A stretch of DNA of 64,000 nt from Chiridota heheva. Its lineage: Eukaryota; Echinodermata; Holothuroidea; Apodida; Chiridotidae. The notes beneath the pieces were generated by a model. That model was given only the letters and a program-made list of their open reading frames with translations. It did no database searches and was not told the origin of the DNA. Location of the stretch: positions 248,001 to 312,000 of the forward strand of contig JAIGNY010000800.1 of assembly GCA_020152595.1 (NCBI GenBank). The letters are read 5' to 3'. A program made the translations under genes and the position numbers. Shown here piece after piece: positions 32,335-44,616 of the stretch; position 1 is the first letter of the stretch, and every line of letters begins with the position of its first letter.

Positions 32335-33394
32335 TAGAACTGTGAACGTTTAGGGATTTTAGTAAACGTGTTACACGCCTAAAAAAACAAGCGTGTATCG
32401 TTTACACGCGTTTAGTACTGTAATTTTTGGAAATACACCAAAATTGCTCCAAATTTACAATGCGAGTAAAAAATATCGTGCAACCAGTATGGCAAAAGTA
32501 CCTGACTCCATTGCCCAAATAGACGCTGGAGTTTTTCTTTCCAAATTGTAAAAAGTTGACTTTTACAGTATAAATCATCATTTTTATGGAAAATATGCCT
32601 GGAAATTCAGTTTATAAAGAACAGATAACTTTCTTTTAATGTCATTTAAACTCATTTGCGTAACTTTTCTTGCCGTACTCGCTACGGCTTCCAATGTTTC
32701 ACTGAAAATCTTGCATACTAGGCCTATGATACCTCGCCTTAAAACATTTAAAAACTATGCCACCACCCTGGAAGTTCTGAAATATCAGTCCTCTCGAAAA
32801 AAATGGACACCATCTTTGCGAAGCAAGTAGAATTTCTGTTCTGTCAAAACCCTTTTATGTTTGTTTATTTTGCAATATTTTGTCTTTCTTACAAAATTTA
32901 TTTGACTCATCAGGTAATATTTACATGTAAATGTACTGATTGTCACGATTTAAGTATTTTGACTGTTTGTTGGTCGATTCAACAGCTTGTAAAACGGGCC
33001 TTGATTGAGTGGGATTTAAAGCTTCATTAATTATGGCCTAGGCCTATTGTTAGTTTCACTGTTTACTGCTGCACATTCGCTGTGCGTTTCACAAGTTAGC
33101 CTACTCAGATTTCGGCAAAATCAAAGTGCATTATATTCCCATTCATAGGTGATTACTTGCGCATTTGTGATTCTCACATTTAGAAACCATTAAAATCAGG
33201 TTTACAATTTGTAAAAAGTCATTGATTGGAATTTTGTCAGCCGAATGTGTGTGTGATTTGAATCATGAATGATCATATTGATTTTCAACGTCAAGACTGA
33301 CAATGAAAACGATTACTCGCAATAAAGTATTTAGTAGACGTTTACAAGGTTTTGCTAGCATGTAGCGTGTACACGCTTAACGGTCACAGCTCTA
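32335..33394. mobile_element. 1.06-kb hAT-like element inserted in a tRNA-like sequence
   Basis: The left end is TAGAACTGTGAACGTTTAGG and the right end is the inverse of TAGAGCTGTGACCGTTAAGC (about 16 of 20 match). Flanks are CCTGGGAC (32,327-32,334) and CCTGGAAC (33,395-33,402), an 8-bp duplication with one change. Subterminal ACACGC/GTGTACACGC words repeat at both ends. The interior is AT-rich with no transposase; the frames at 32,639-32,830 and 32,803-33,030 show no domain. Confidence 0.8.
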
Positions 33395-33443
33395 CCTGGA
33401 ACCTCTGGCATCTCAGTCGTGCGCTTTACCAACTGAGCCACCC
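33395..33443 (-). pseudogene. tRNA-like sequence, 5' half (box A)
   Basis: The minus strand starts GGGTGGCTCAGTTGGTAAAG; TGGCTCAGTTGG (33,429-33,440 reversed) fits the A box TRGYNNARNNGG exactly. It continues through a stem-like GCACGACTGAGATGCCAGAG to the insertion site, then box B at 32,318-32,328. Removing the insertion and one duplicated 8-mer restores tRNA-like spacing. Confidence 0.65.
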
Positions 33444-33521
33444 ATCTCCTCAAAATCAGATCATGATTAGAAATTTCTGTGATTTTATACTTTAATTGAT
33501 TGAATTATTTGTTAAAATTAC

Positions 33522-34826
33522 AGGATTAGTTCAGTGGTTAAGCATGTTTATCTTATATAAAAGAGGACATCAAAAGAAACAAAATATTGAAGAAAGCATT
33601 CAAAAATCTCATTCCGTTAAGGAGATATTCAAGTTTAAAGGATTATTTCAGTGGTCAAGCATGTTTATCTGATATGAAAGAGGATTTCAAAAGAAACAAA
33701 AAAGAAAAACAAAAATCTTATCCTGTTGAGATATTGTTAAAAAAGTTCATTCAAAAATCTTATTGAAAGAGGACATCAAAAGTTAAAATGGTTAAGAAAG
33801 CATTCAAAAATCTCATTCCGTTAAGAAGATATTCAAGTTTAAAGGATTAGTTCAGTGGTCAAGCATGTTTATCTTATATGAAAGAGGATTTCAAAAGAAA
33901 CAAAATGGTGAAGAAAGCATTCAAAAATCTTATTCTGTTAAGGAGATATTCAAGTTAAAAGTATTAGTTCAGTGGTCAAGCATGTTTATCTTATATGAAA
34001 GAGGACATCAAAAGAAACAAAATGGTGAAGAAAGCATTCCAAAATCTTATTCTGTTAAGGAGATATTTAAGTTTCAAGTTTGGTATCATTTGTGTAGAAA
34101 CGACTGAAATCAGACTACTGTAGTTGTGATATCATAGCCTCAGATTCCTCAAAATCTGTATGTATTCTTTCATATTTTTTTCTGCGATTTTGTGACTTAA
34201 AACCATGGGACATGTCAAAAAAGTAGTAAAACGGAATTTAGGAAGGGTATTTATAATATACCTACCACCTGAAGAAAGTTTGAGGAAAAATGATTCAAAT
34301 AGTGGACAAATTAAATAAACTTTCTGTAAAATACATAAAGACTTTGAGGAATCTGAGGCTATGACATCACAACTTCGTTTCTACAGAAATAATACCAAAC
34401 TCTATACTGAAATATCTCCTTAACGGAATAAGATTTTTCAACACTTTCTTCACTATTTTGTTTCTTTTGAAGTCCTTTTTCATATAAGATAAACATGCTT
34501 GACCACTAAACTAACCCTTTAACGGAATAAGATTTTTGAACACTTTCTTCACTATTTTGTTTCTTTTGAAGTCCTCTTTCATATAAGATAGACATGCTTG
34601 ACCCCTGAACTAACCCTTTAACGGAATAAGATTTTTGAACACTTTTTTCACTATTTTGTTTCTTTTGAAGTCCTCTTTCATATAAGATAGACATGCTTGA
34701 CCACTGAACTAATCCTTTAACGGAATAAGATTTTGGAATGCTTTTTCACTATTTTGTTTCTTTTGAAGTCTTCTTTCATATAAGATAGACTTGCTTGACC
34801 ATAGCTTGACCCCTGAATTAATCCTA
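33522..34826. mobile_element. MITE family C with tandemly amplified ends
   Basis: On the left, units with GGATTAGTTCAGTGGTCAAG, CATGTTTATCTTATATGAAA, GAGGACATCAAAAGAAACAA and TTCTGTTAAGGAGATATT repeat at about 33,540, 33,658, 33,862 and 33,979, with a degraded one between. On the right the inverse unit (CCTTTAACGGAATAAGATTT, TTTCTTTTGAAGTCCTC, ATAAGATAGACATGCTTGAC) repeats about every 99 bp, with its CATGC at roughly 34,494, 34,593, 34,692 and 34,790. The non-repeated centre (34,080-34,400) has matching inverted words such as CTTTGAGGAATCTGAGGCTA and its inverse. No coding capacity. Confidence 0.8.
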
Positions 34827-34829
34827 TAA

Positions 34830-36640
34830 AAAGGAAAATTTAGTTACTAGAGTTTTCTAAATATTGAAACCTTTTTTTTGTCTTTGTTGGCATCTTTGAA
34901 AAGAATTAGGAAACCATTGTATGTGAAGGAAACTGGAAATTCTACCTAAACATGCAATTTACTTATTTTGCAGTACTGTTCTGTCAAATTGACAATTATA
35001 TCCAAGAAAAATTGCAGCTATCTTACTGTATAACTGCGACTGCCCTCAACATCTGGAGAAAAGAAAAAAATTCCACTGTGCATTTCAATCTGATGTTCCT
35101 TAAAATATAGATAGTCTTTAACAGTGAGTGTAATGGACTGTAAAAGTAATCAATATTTTGTGAGGAAAGATGTAAAAATTAACAAGGGGTATATTTGAGT
35201 GATAAAATTAATTAAAATATTTTGCATATGCCTTTGTCATAAGTTTTGCATGATTTAAAATTGTCAATTTTAGCTTTTGAGTAAATTTTAAAGAGAATTT
35301 GTCAACTGCATTGTAAGGTTATATTTAGAGAAGTACTTAACAGGCATTGGGAGATGTTTGCAGTTAATCAAAGGGTAAACAGGGATATAAACATCTTTGT
35401 GTCTGTCTGTCTGTCTGTCCATCCACACATACATTGTTCAATCACTGGAGTAACTGAAGTTGGGCGATATTGACCTTCAGACAGTATTGATATGTTATCA
35501 GAAATATGCATGATGATTATTATGCATAATACAAATTTGCATGATGTTATATTTAAATTCTAAAAATGATATGATAAAATGGCTTATGGCTAGTAAAATA
35601 TAAAAATAAGATATCAAAAGTTATCATGAAATTGATCTTGTTCAGAAACAATACAAGAAATGAAACAAGATCATGATTATAAAAAAATATAAAAGAAGTA
35701 AGACATTTTTAAACAGTTTCAAAAAACTTTGAATGAGAAAATGAAATGATATGTAATGTTTTATCATTCTTTAAATAAACACACATTATTCTAAAAGGAA
35801 TTGTTTGTAACTTTGAATAGAAAATGTCTTTTCATTCTTCAAATAAAAACATTATTCTATGTTTCCAACAAACTTTTCACATCTTTTGTACAGTTTTTGG
35901 TATTTAGCTTATTGTCAAAAAGATTGGTCCAGCATTTGCTTAAAATTTTAGATCTCACTTACTTCTTTTGAATTATTTTCTGAAAGGGCTTTGTTTGGAG
36001 AGTGTTTTTACATATTTGGACATGTAAAAGTCCATAAATAAAAAGGTGTGTGCAACTGTTATTCTGCTTCTGACAATCGGACGAGTGCACTCAGAAATCT
36101 ACATACTGTTTCGTGTAGGCCTGCAATGTAAAATGCTTTGTACACGTGTGAGTCTGTGAAGGAATGAATTAATAGGAATTTTTTTTTTTTTTTTTTGTGG
36201 ATGAATTCCACTGTTAGATGTCAGTAATAGGGCCTTTTCAACATACAGTACATGTAAATTTTGAGAATTTTGAGGAAATAAAATTTTAGGATTTAAAACT
36301 CTTATTAAATGCACTTTGCCCAACTCTTGCAAACCGTGTACAAGAAGAAGTTACAAGGTACTGTACTGTATTGATCAAATGTCCTGTATGACTGAACTGT
36401 ATTTCTGGGTTGGTGACACAATTTTGAATTTTTTTTTACAGTGAGGCACCATGATACAGTAGAAGCCCTAGCAAGTACAGTATGACAAAAATGTTGTTTG
36501 GTGTTGGAATTAAATGACATTGAAAGAAACTGTTCTGTTATTTCTAAAGCCAAAATTCGTAATATATTTTGCCTTAAAAATGATTATTCGTACTGTAGAA
36601 ATGAATTTCTTTATGTTTGCAAAGTAGAATTCTAATTTTT
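34830..36640. other. No gene recognised
   Basis: AT-rich sequence. It includes a short (TCTG)n run at 35,399-35,418 and a poly-T tract at 36,180-36,196. Frames 36,099-36,332 and 36,305-36,553 have no recognisable domain. Confidence 0.5.
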
Positions 36641-36689
36641 TTTGGGAATTGGAGTCTAAATGTAGCTGTTATGTACGTTGCAAGAGTTG

Positions 36690-36880
36690 GATTTATTTAT
36701 TATTTCCCATAGTTCTGAATAAAGGTGTCAAAAATCTTATCATGAAAAATCGTGACAGAAATGTAGTAAATACATCTTTATATGCTCAAGCTTTACGCAT
36801 GTTCCCTCTTTCGCAATTTAATGTACTATTCATTACAGAATTACATGACATTCTTAAAGCAATGAAACCGAAATGAAACA
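36690..36880. repeat. Dispersed repeat shared with about 57,565-57,690
   Basis: TATTTCCCATAGTTCTGAAT, AAAGGTGTCAAAAATCTTA, CATGAAAAATCGTGACAGAA and CGCAATTTAATGTACT recur near 57,570-57,680 with small differences and an internal length change. Family unknown. Confidence 0.65.
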
Positions 36881-37370
36881 TCAACTTTTAACACATATAC
36901 TGAACATTGCTTACTCAAGAAATCCACACAAAAAAAATCTTTTTTTTTATATTTTTTTTTTTTTTTTTTTTTTACTGTAATTATCAGCCTGAATCTGTTG
37001 TCAGTATTTTTCTCTCACCAGTCTAATTTGATCATTAATTTTCCCCACAATCCTGAGTCACAGTTGTGTGATATGTATCGATCCATTCTACAGTACTGTA
37101 CATACTTAATTAGCAACTTGGATCGACTCTGGTTCTATTGTATTTGTATATAACTTATTCTGTCATACATGTACATGTAGTACATATATAATCCATAATG
37201 TGTTGTTTGCTTTAGATAAATAATTTTTTCAAATCATTTCATATTTTTATTTGTTTTGACGTTCAGAAATAATACTGATCGGCATTTTATATCATCTCCT
37301 GAATTTACTTGCATTTGGCTATTTTCAAAAGTAAGTGACACAACATTCGGAGACCCTTAAGTGCCCATAT

Positions 37371-37777
37371 CAGACCTAGCTTGATTTAAAAAGAGGCAGG
37401 GTCCTAGACTTGTTGAGGGGCACATTAATGTGTGTGCGAAGCATTGCGTCTTTTCGACGTGGAGTCTAAGGGCCCCCTTAAGGCTCAATCCTGGTGAAGA
37501 AGCTCCAGGATTTTAGATATAATCATACATCTCAGAATAAAACTATTTTGAATGATAAGGACCAGTCATTAGCCAAACAGGACAATTATTTACTACGCTA
37601 TCATTGTGTGTTCTGTATCCATGTAAGGTATTTCATTTCTGATGCTAATTAAGTTTTTTTTTTCCTCATGAGGGGCAGGGTAGACCCCAGAGGGCAGGGT
37701 GGACCCCAAGGGGGCAGGGCAGGCCCACAAAGGGGCAGGGCAGGCTGCCTCTGTGAAACAGTAAAACTAGGGGTCTG
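37371..37777 (+). mobile_element. MITE family G (CAGACC ends)
   Basis: Starts CAGACCTAGCTTGATTTAAA and ends with the inverse of CAGACCCCTAGTTTTACTG. Near the right end there are G-rich near-repeats (GGGCAGGGTGGACCCCAAGG). CATAT is found at both edges (37,366-37,370 and 37,779-37,783). Further copies: 28,381-28,815 (reverse) and 49,265-49,540 (partial). No transposase. Confidence 0.75.
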
Positions 37778-38282
37778 TCATATCTTTCCACACAGAAGGA
37801 ATTTCTGGATCATGAATAGCATTTTATGATGAATGTGGGACAGATATTAATCACTATCAGTTGGATGTCTATATGCCATTGGTTGTCTTACCTAATTGGG
37901 TGTGTGAGTGGCACAATAATTTTTGGACATGGGTTTCTGACTTTGATCCATTATGATAAGATTCATGCCAAACCAACTGTGCAAGAAAGGTATCAAGAAT
38001 ATGGCATTTACCTTAACAGTCAACCCATCTAAGGTTGGGATGGTTATCAAAAAAGTTCTGCCCTTACAGAAATAATTTCACTTAACTTTGTTATGAGTGA
38101 CATGAGATGAAAACTGAGTGACACGACAAGTGCAAATCTTATCGTTCATTGCAAGTTTTTGTGAAAATGGTATAATCAGGAACATATACAGTAGCATATT
38201 GCAACAAGTTTTAAACACAGAACACTTTTGAGTTTCGGAGATAAGAAGGATATGTTCTATCAACAAATAACACTCCTTTAAG

Positions 38283-40775
38283 TTACATCCATATCTTAAC
38301 AAACAATATCCAAATCTCCATGTATGATTACATAAGTGTCTTAACAAACAATATCCAAATCTCCATGTATTATTTACATCAGTGTCTTAACAAACAATAT
38401 CCAAATCTCCATGTATAATTACATCAGTGTCTTAACCAACAATATCCAAATCTCCATGTATAATTACATCAGTGTCTTAACAAACAATATCCAAATCTCC
38501 ATGCATAATTACATCAGTGTCTTAACAAACAATATCCAAATTCCATGTATAATTACATCAGTGTCTTAACAAACAATATCCAAATCTCCATGTATAATTA
38601 CATCAGTGTCTTAACAAACAATATCCAAATCTCCATGTATAATTACATCAGTGTCTTAACAAACAATATCCAAATCTCCATGTATAATTACATCAGTGTC
38701 TTAACAAACAATATCCAAATCTCCATGTATAATTACATCTGTGTCTTAACAAACAATATCCAAATCTCCATTTATAATTACATCAGTGTCTTAACAAACA
38801 ATATCCAAATCTCCATGTATAATTACATCAGTGTCTTAACAAACAATATCCAAATCATCATGCATAATTACATCAGTGTCTTAACAAACAATATCCAAAT
38901 CTCCATGTATAATTACATTCAGTGTCTTAACAAACAATATCCAAATCTCCATGTATAATTACATCAGTGTCTTAACAAACAATATCTAAATCTCCATGTA
39001 TAATTACATCAGTGTCTTAACAAACAATATCCAAATCTCCATGTATAATTACATCAGTGTCTTAACCAACAATTTCCAAATCTCCATGTATAATTACATC
39101 AGTGTCTTAACAAACAATATCCAAATCTCCATAAATAATTGCATCAGTGTCTTCACAAACAATATCCAAATCTCCATGTATAATTACATCAGTGTCTTAA
39201 CAAACAATATCCAAATCTCCATGTATAATTACATCAGTGTCTTAACAAACAATATCCAAATCTCCATGTATAATTACATCTGTGTTTAACAAACAATATC
39301 CAAATCTCCATAAATAATTACATCAGTGTCTTAACAAACAATATCCAAATCTCCATTTATAATTACATCAGTGTCTTAACAAACAATATCCAAATCTCCA
39401 TGCATAATTACATCTGTATCTTAACAAACAATATCCAAATCTCCATGTATAATTACATTAGTGTCTTAACAAACAATATCCAAATCTCCATGTATAATTA
39501 CATCAGTGTCTTAACAAACAATATCCAAATCTCCATGTATAATTACATTAGTGTCTTAATAATTACATCAGTGTCTTAACAAACAATATCCAAATCTCCA
39601 TGTATAATTACATTAGTGTCTTAACAAACAATATCCAAATCTCCATGTATAATTACATCAGTGTCTTAACAAACAATATCCAAATCTCCATGTATAATTA
39701 CATCAGTGTCTTAACAAACAATATCCAAATCTTCATGTATAATTACATCAGTGTCTTAACAAACAATATCCAAATCTCCATGTATAATTACGTCAGTGTC
39801 TTAACAAACAATATCCAAATCTCCATGTATGATTACGTCAGTGTCTTAACAAACAATATCCAAATCTCCATGCATAAATACATCAGTGTCTTAACAAACA
39901 ATATCCAAATCTCCATGTGTTATTACATCAGTGTCTTAACAAACAATATCCAAATCTCCATGTATAATTACATCTGTGTCTTAACAAACAATATCCAAAT
40001 CTCCATGTATAATTACATCAGTGTCTTAACAAACAATATCCAAATCTCCATTTATTATTACATCAGTGTCTTAACAAACAATATCCAAATCTCCATGCAT
40101 TATTACATCTGTATCTTAACAAACAATATCCAAATCTCCATGTATAATTACATTAGTGTCTTAACAAACAATATCCAAATCTCCATGTATAATTACATCA
40201 GTGTCTTAACAAACAATATCCAAATCTCCATGTATAATTACATTAGTGTCTTAATAAACAATATCCAAATCTCCATGTATAGTTACATCAGTGTCCTAAC
40301 AAACAATATCCAAATCTCCATGTATAATTACATTAGTGTCTTAACAAACAATATCCAAATCTCCATGTATAATTACATCAGTGTCTTAACAAACAATATC
40401 CAAATCTCCATGTATAATTACATCATTGTCTTAACAAACAATATCCAAATCTCCATGCATAATTACATCAGTGTCTTAACAAACAATATCCAAATCTCCA
40501 TGTGTTACTCATCAGTGTCTTAACAAACAATATCCAAATCTCCATGTATAATTACATCTGTGTCTTAACAAACAATATCCAAATCTCCATGTATAATTAC
40601 ATCAGTGTCTTAACAAACAATATCCAAATCTCCATTTATTATTACATCATTGTCTTAACAAAGAATATCCAAATCTCCACATTTTACATCAGTGTCTTAA
40701 TAAACAATATCCAAATCTCCATGCATTATTACATCTGTATCTTAACAAACAATATCCAAATGTCCATGCATAATT
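38283..40775. repeat. 45-bp satellite, about 55 copies
   Basis: The unit contains TCTTAACAAACAATATCCAA then ATCTCCATGTATAATTACATCAGTG. Most copies differ by one or two bases, and variants (CATTTAT, CATGCAT, TCTGTGTC, TTAGTGTC) recur in order, hinting at larger repeat blocks. Since 45 is 15 codons, one plus frame reads MYNYISVLTNNIQIS over and over, with the longest uninterrupted run 39,600-40,523. One-base indels (near 38,540, 38,929, 39,285, 39,556) break it, so it is not under coding constraint. Confidence 0.97.
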
Positions 40776-41329
40776 GCACTTTTTAACATCTAATTTTACT
40801 CTGTCATCAAATCCTTATTGTTCAAAGTAGGAAAACGAAATTCAATTGATAAACGAGAAAAAAATATGTTCCAAGTGTTCTAGTTTCAAACAATAGGGAT
40901 GCTTCTTGCCATTTTTACTTATGTTGGAAAATGGCCAAAAAAAGGTCGTTAAAAATAAGCTTAAAAGTATGGATATGTGGCAAACACTTCGATACATTTT
41001 AGCCCACACACAGATAACGAGTGTATAGTTGTTCTTCAGTAGTCTTTCATTTGATTATTAAATGCAGTACTGTATGTCTTTTTCAAATTATTTCGTGCAG
41101 TATTTGCATTTCTTTGTTTTTACGTTCAAAAAATTTGTAGTTACTTTGCTTTCCAATTAATATTGCCACGTGTCCATAGAGTAAACAGCAATGATACTGT
41201 ATTGCAGAAGCTGGAAAATGCAGTGTATTATACAATGGGCATCTGCACTGCAAGTGGTTCAATGGAATATTATGTACATGATGTATTGTACATTAACAAG
41301 GTTTATACTGTGGAATGGCCCTAGCAGAT

Positions 41330-42240
41330 TTCTGGGAGACCCCAGGGGTGATGAGCTCCCTGTGAGCCCCAGGGTTTGAGATCCCTGGGACTCCCTGAGG
41401 TGAGATCCCTGGGAGACACCAGGGGTGAGATCCCTGGGAGACACCAGGGGTGAGATCCCTGGGAGACACCAGGGGTGAGATCCTGGGAGACACCAGGGGT
41501 TAGATCCCTGGGAGACACAAGGGGTGGGATCCCTGGGAGACACTATGGGTGAGATTCCTGAGAGACACCAGGGGAGATTTCTATCCTGGGAGACACCAGG
41601 GTGAGAGACCAGGGTGTCAGACACCAGACCCCAGAGGTAAGATCCTGAGAGACCCCAGGGGAGATACACAGGGTAAGATCCTTGGAGACCATAGAAGTGA
41701 GATTCCTGGGAGACCCTAGGGGTGAGGGTGTCAGATTCTTTAGAGACCCCAGGGGGGGTGAGATCCTGGGAGATTCCAGGGTAAGACACCAGGGTGAGAT
41801 TCTTAGAGACCCTGGGAGACACTAGGGGTGAGATTCCTGGGAGACTCTAGGAGTTGGATCCCTGAGAAACCCCGGGGGTGATAACTCTGGGAGACCCTAG
41901 GGGTCTGCTATGGCCTTTCTTCAGCCTGTTTGTATGTGACAGACTGCGGAATGACCCAACACCATATCTATATTTCTATTTTGGGAAATAAATTGTCAAA
42001 GAGGAGACAACAGGGGGAGATTCCTGGGAGACTCCAGGAGTGAGATCCCTTAAAGACACCAGGGGTAAATCTCTGGGAGACTCGAGGAGTGAGATCCCTG
42101 GGAAACCCTGGGGTGATAAGCCTGGGAGACCCCAGGGGTCTGCTATGGCCATTCTCCAGCCTGTTTGTGTGTGACAGACTCCGGAATGACCCATCATTAT
42201 ATCCATATTTCTATTTTTGGATATAAATTGTCAAAGAAAT
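41330..42240. repeat. 25-bp hairpin-forming tandem repeat in two larger blocks
   Basis: The unit is of the form GATCCCTGGGAGACACCAGG + GGTGA, where CCCTGG and CCAGGG pair around GAGACA. The array 41,330-41,905 is followed by a 95-bp unique segment (CTGCTATGGCC...AAATTGTCAAAG), then a second short array (42,005-42,140) and a second copy of the 95-bp segment (42,141-42,236). Minus-strand frames in the array are repeat by-products. Confidence 0.9.
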
Positions 42241-42330
42241 ACTTAAAATATTGTCTTGAAAGTTCTGTATAGTTCACACTTTTATATATCACACTTGTAT
42301 ATACTGCACCAGGCACCTTTTAAAAAAGCT

Positions 42331-42465
42331 AGTACAAATTTTGAAATGCAATAACTGCTAAATGGGTAACAAATCAACATGCTTTTTTTCACCAATTTGT
42401 TTATTTTTTAGTCCTCTATCACATACTACAAATGCATATGAAAATTCATAGGAATATTCTTTTAA
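42331..42465. mobile_element. Right arm of TTAA-flanked MITE, subfamily B
   Basis: TTTTGAAATGCAATAACTGC, then CACCAATTTGTTTATTTTTT, AGTCCTCTATCACATA and TCATAGGAATATTCTTTTAA. It matches the right arm of the copies at 44,617 and 62,360. The left arm is absent. Confidence 0.75.
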
Positions 42466-42527
42466 ACATTAATGTAAATATTTTATCAATAAAATGTTTG
42501 CAAGCAAGTACTGTATACAATGTACTG

Positions 42528-43476
42528 TAATAAGCGCCCACGAAAATAGAATTGCCACACTTTTTAGGCACCCATGCTTTGAGCTGCGTAGAATATGTTA
42601 TTTAAACTGGATTGCATAAACTGGTTTTATACGACAACAGCCCCACAAAAACATTAAGAAAGTGAGACACAAAAAGCGTATATTTACTAATAAATGTCCC
42701 TTTAATAAATGCCCTCCCACCCCCCAATGTTTTTGTTTTTTCTGGTTAACAATCATAAAGTAACACATAAATTGATTGGTAATATTGTAATATTAAATAC
42801 AGTGTGATTTAACACTAGGCTTCAGCCAAAACTTGTTTAAAAACTAAAACTGCAGGAAAAATACACAGTCAAAAGAGTTGATCTTGCTATGCGCACTAGA
42901 ACAGACTGAAAAATTACTTGATGAGCAAAATTAATCATGCGAAATCAGAAAATAAAGTGAATAAAATGTTCTAACAGAGATGAAGTTCATCGTATATGGT
43001 TCCAACCCAACTGTGGCCATTTCGAAGAGGCAGGTGATGGCACACTTTCAAAATTTCTCACAGTCAGAATGAAGCTCCAGTTCTGGCTTACGGCAAAATA
43101 CGTTGGGAGAAGTGGGTTTAATCGTAATGAATGTGTACCTCCCAATGATTATTTGCATTTTTTCATGAAAATGATCAATTGTACTAGAGAAATAATTTTT
43201 CATGGTTTAGAAAGTCAAATTGAAGCATTTCAGCCAATTCACTCCATATACTAGTTGCACGATTTTTTAAATTTTACCCCTAGTTCCGTAAGAACATTTA
43301 AAATTTAACCTCAAATAAACACTCCCCTTTTTTTTTAAATGTAACGCCCCTTGGGGCGTTTATTAGGGAATATACAGTAAGCAAATTTTTAATGTAACAA
43401 AACGTTTTTTTAAGTCTTCAAATTAATCAAATAAATTATGTTATCATTCAGAAAATGTTGAGTGGGCGCTTATTAA
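42528..43476. mobile_element. Candidate element with TAATAAGCGCCCAC inverted ends
   Basis: TAATAAGCGCCCAC (42,528-42,541) is exactly inverted at 43,463-43,476. Inside are further copies of the word: AATAAATGCCCTCCC near 42,706 and GGGGCGTTTATTAGGG near 43,350. The right end runs on into GGCGCGTCAAATACAG, as in the element at 58,549-59,448. Target duplication not identified, so the boundaries are uncertain. Confidence 0.55.
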
Positions 43477-43960
43477 AACAGGCGCGTCAAATACAGTTCC
43501 TTTTTTTTCTTTAATTTAGAATTGTGGAAAAATCATAGTTCTGCAAGCTGTTAAGAATCTACTTCCTATGAACAGGTCTGTCTTGTAAGCCCGATAAGAC
43601 ATGTACAGTAATATGCCAGTAAGCTTATACGCTAGGAGGGGCAAGCCTATGAAGCCATATTTAAGGTACATGGTCAGGTTAGCAACAACATGAGCTTAAC
43701 CCTTACCTCTACCACGTGGCGATATTATCACCGTTTTGGGTGCCCCATCTTTGACCCCGCCTTTCAGGCACGTTTTCAAAAGAGTGCTGGTAGAGTAAGG
43801 GTTTTGGTTTAAGGTATACTAAAAACCATGAAAACTGCAAAAAGCTTCACCAAAATGTGCAATATTTTGTGACCTTCAGAATGGCACAAGTAGAAAAATG
43901 CTCATATGTACAGTACCTATTGTTTTTTGGTCCTTCCCCAAAGATTTTGAATGGGAAAAG

Positions 43961-44392
43961 CAGACTTGTAGTGTGAGTACATTTTTCCTACTCATGAGTA
44001 CAATTTTTGTACTCATGAGTACAATTTTTGTACTCATGAGCACAATTTTTGTGCTCATTAGTACAATTTTTGTACCGATTAGTACAATTTTTGTACTCAT
44101 TAGTACAATTTTTGTACTCATTAGTACAATTTTTGTACTCATTAGTACAATTTTTGTACTCATGAGTGCAATTTTTGTACTCATGAGCACAGAATTGAGT
44201 TTGTACTCGTACTCCTAAGATTAAAACCATGTACTCGCACTTTTCTTCAGCATAATGCAAATTTCAATTGCTTGTACTCGTGAGTGAAAGAGACCTGTAC
44301 TCGTTCTCATACTCATGAATTTTTAATTGTACTCATGAATTTTTAATTGTACTCATTACTCAAATGGAAATGTACTCACACTACAAGTCTGG
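43961..44392. mobile_element. hAT-like MITE with internal TACTCATGAGTA repeats
   Basis: The left end CAGACTTGTAGTGTGAGTAC is inverted exactly at the right end (GTACTCACACTACAAGTCTG). Flanks are GGGAAAAG (43,953-43,960) and GGGAGAAG (44,393-44,400), an 8-bp duplication with one change. Inside, a 21-bp unit TACTCATGAGTACAATTTTTG is repeated about nine times (43,990-44,190); TACTCATGAGTA is a perfect palindrome. Confidence 0.88.
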
Positions 44393-44616
44393 GGAGAAGT
44401 TAGTTATAGTGAACAGGAAATTGGATATATAACCTTGACCCAGATTTAGCATTATTTGCAACGCAAGTTGAAAAGAAATAAGAATTACTTACATGTAAAT
44501 GAATTGTAGCTGTACTCTTGTTCTGTTCATACCGTACATCATCACTTTTGTGCTTGCTGAATTTTTTTACGTATCTTGTTTTGTCATAACTTGATAACTA
44601 TAAGTGCTGTGACCTT

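Noticed and set aside
37826..38032. 68-codon plus-strand frame with hydrophobic start
   Set aside because: No recognisable family and it directly follows a MITE end; no splice or promoter support.
39600..40523. 307-codon frame with 15-residue repeat
   Set aside because: It is a 45-bp satellite. Other parts of the same array are frameshifted by single-base indels, so the frame is not maintained.
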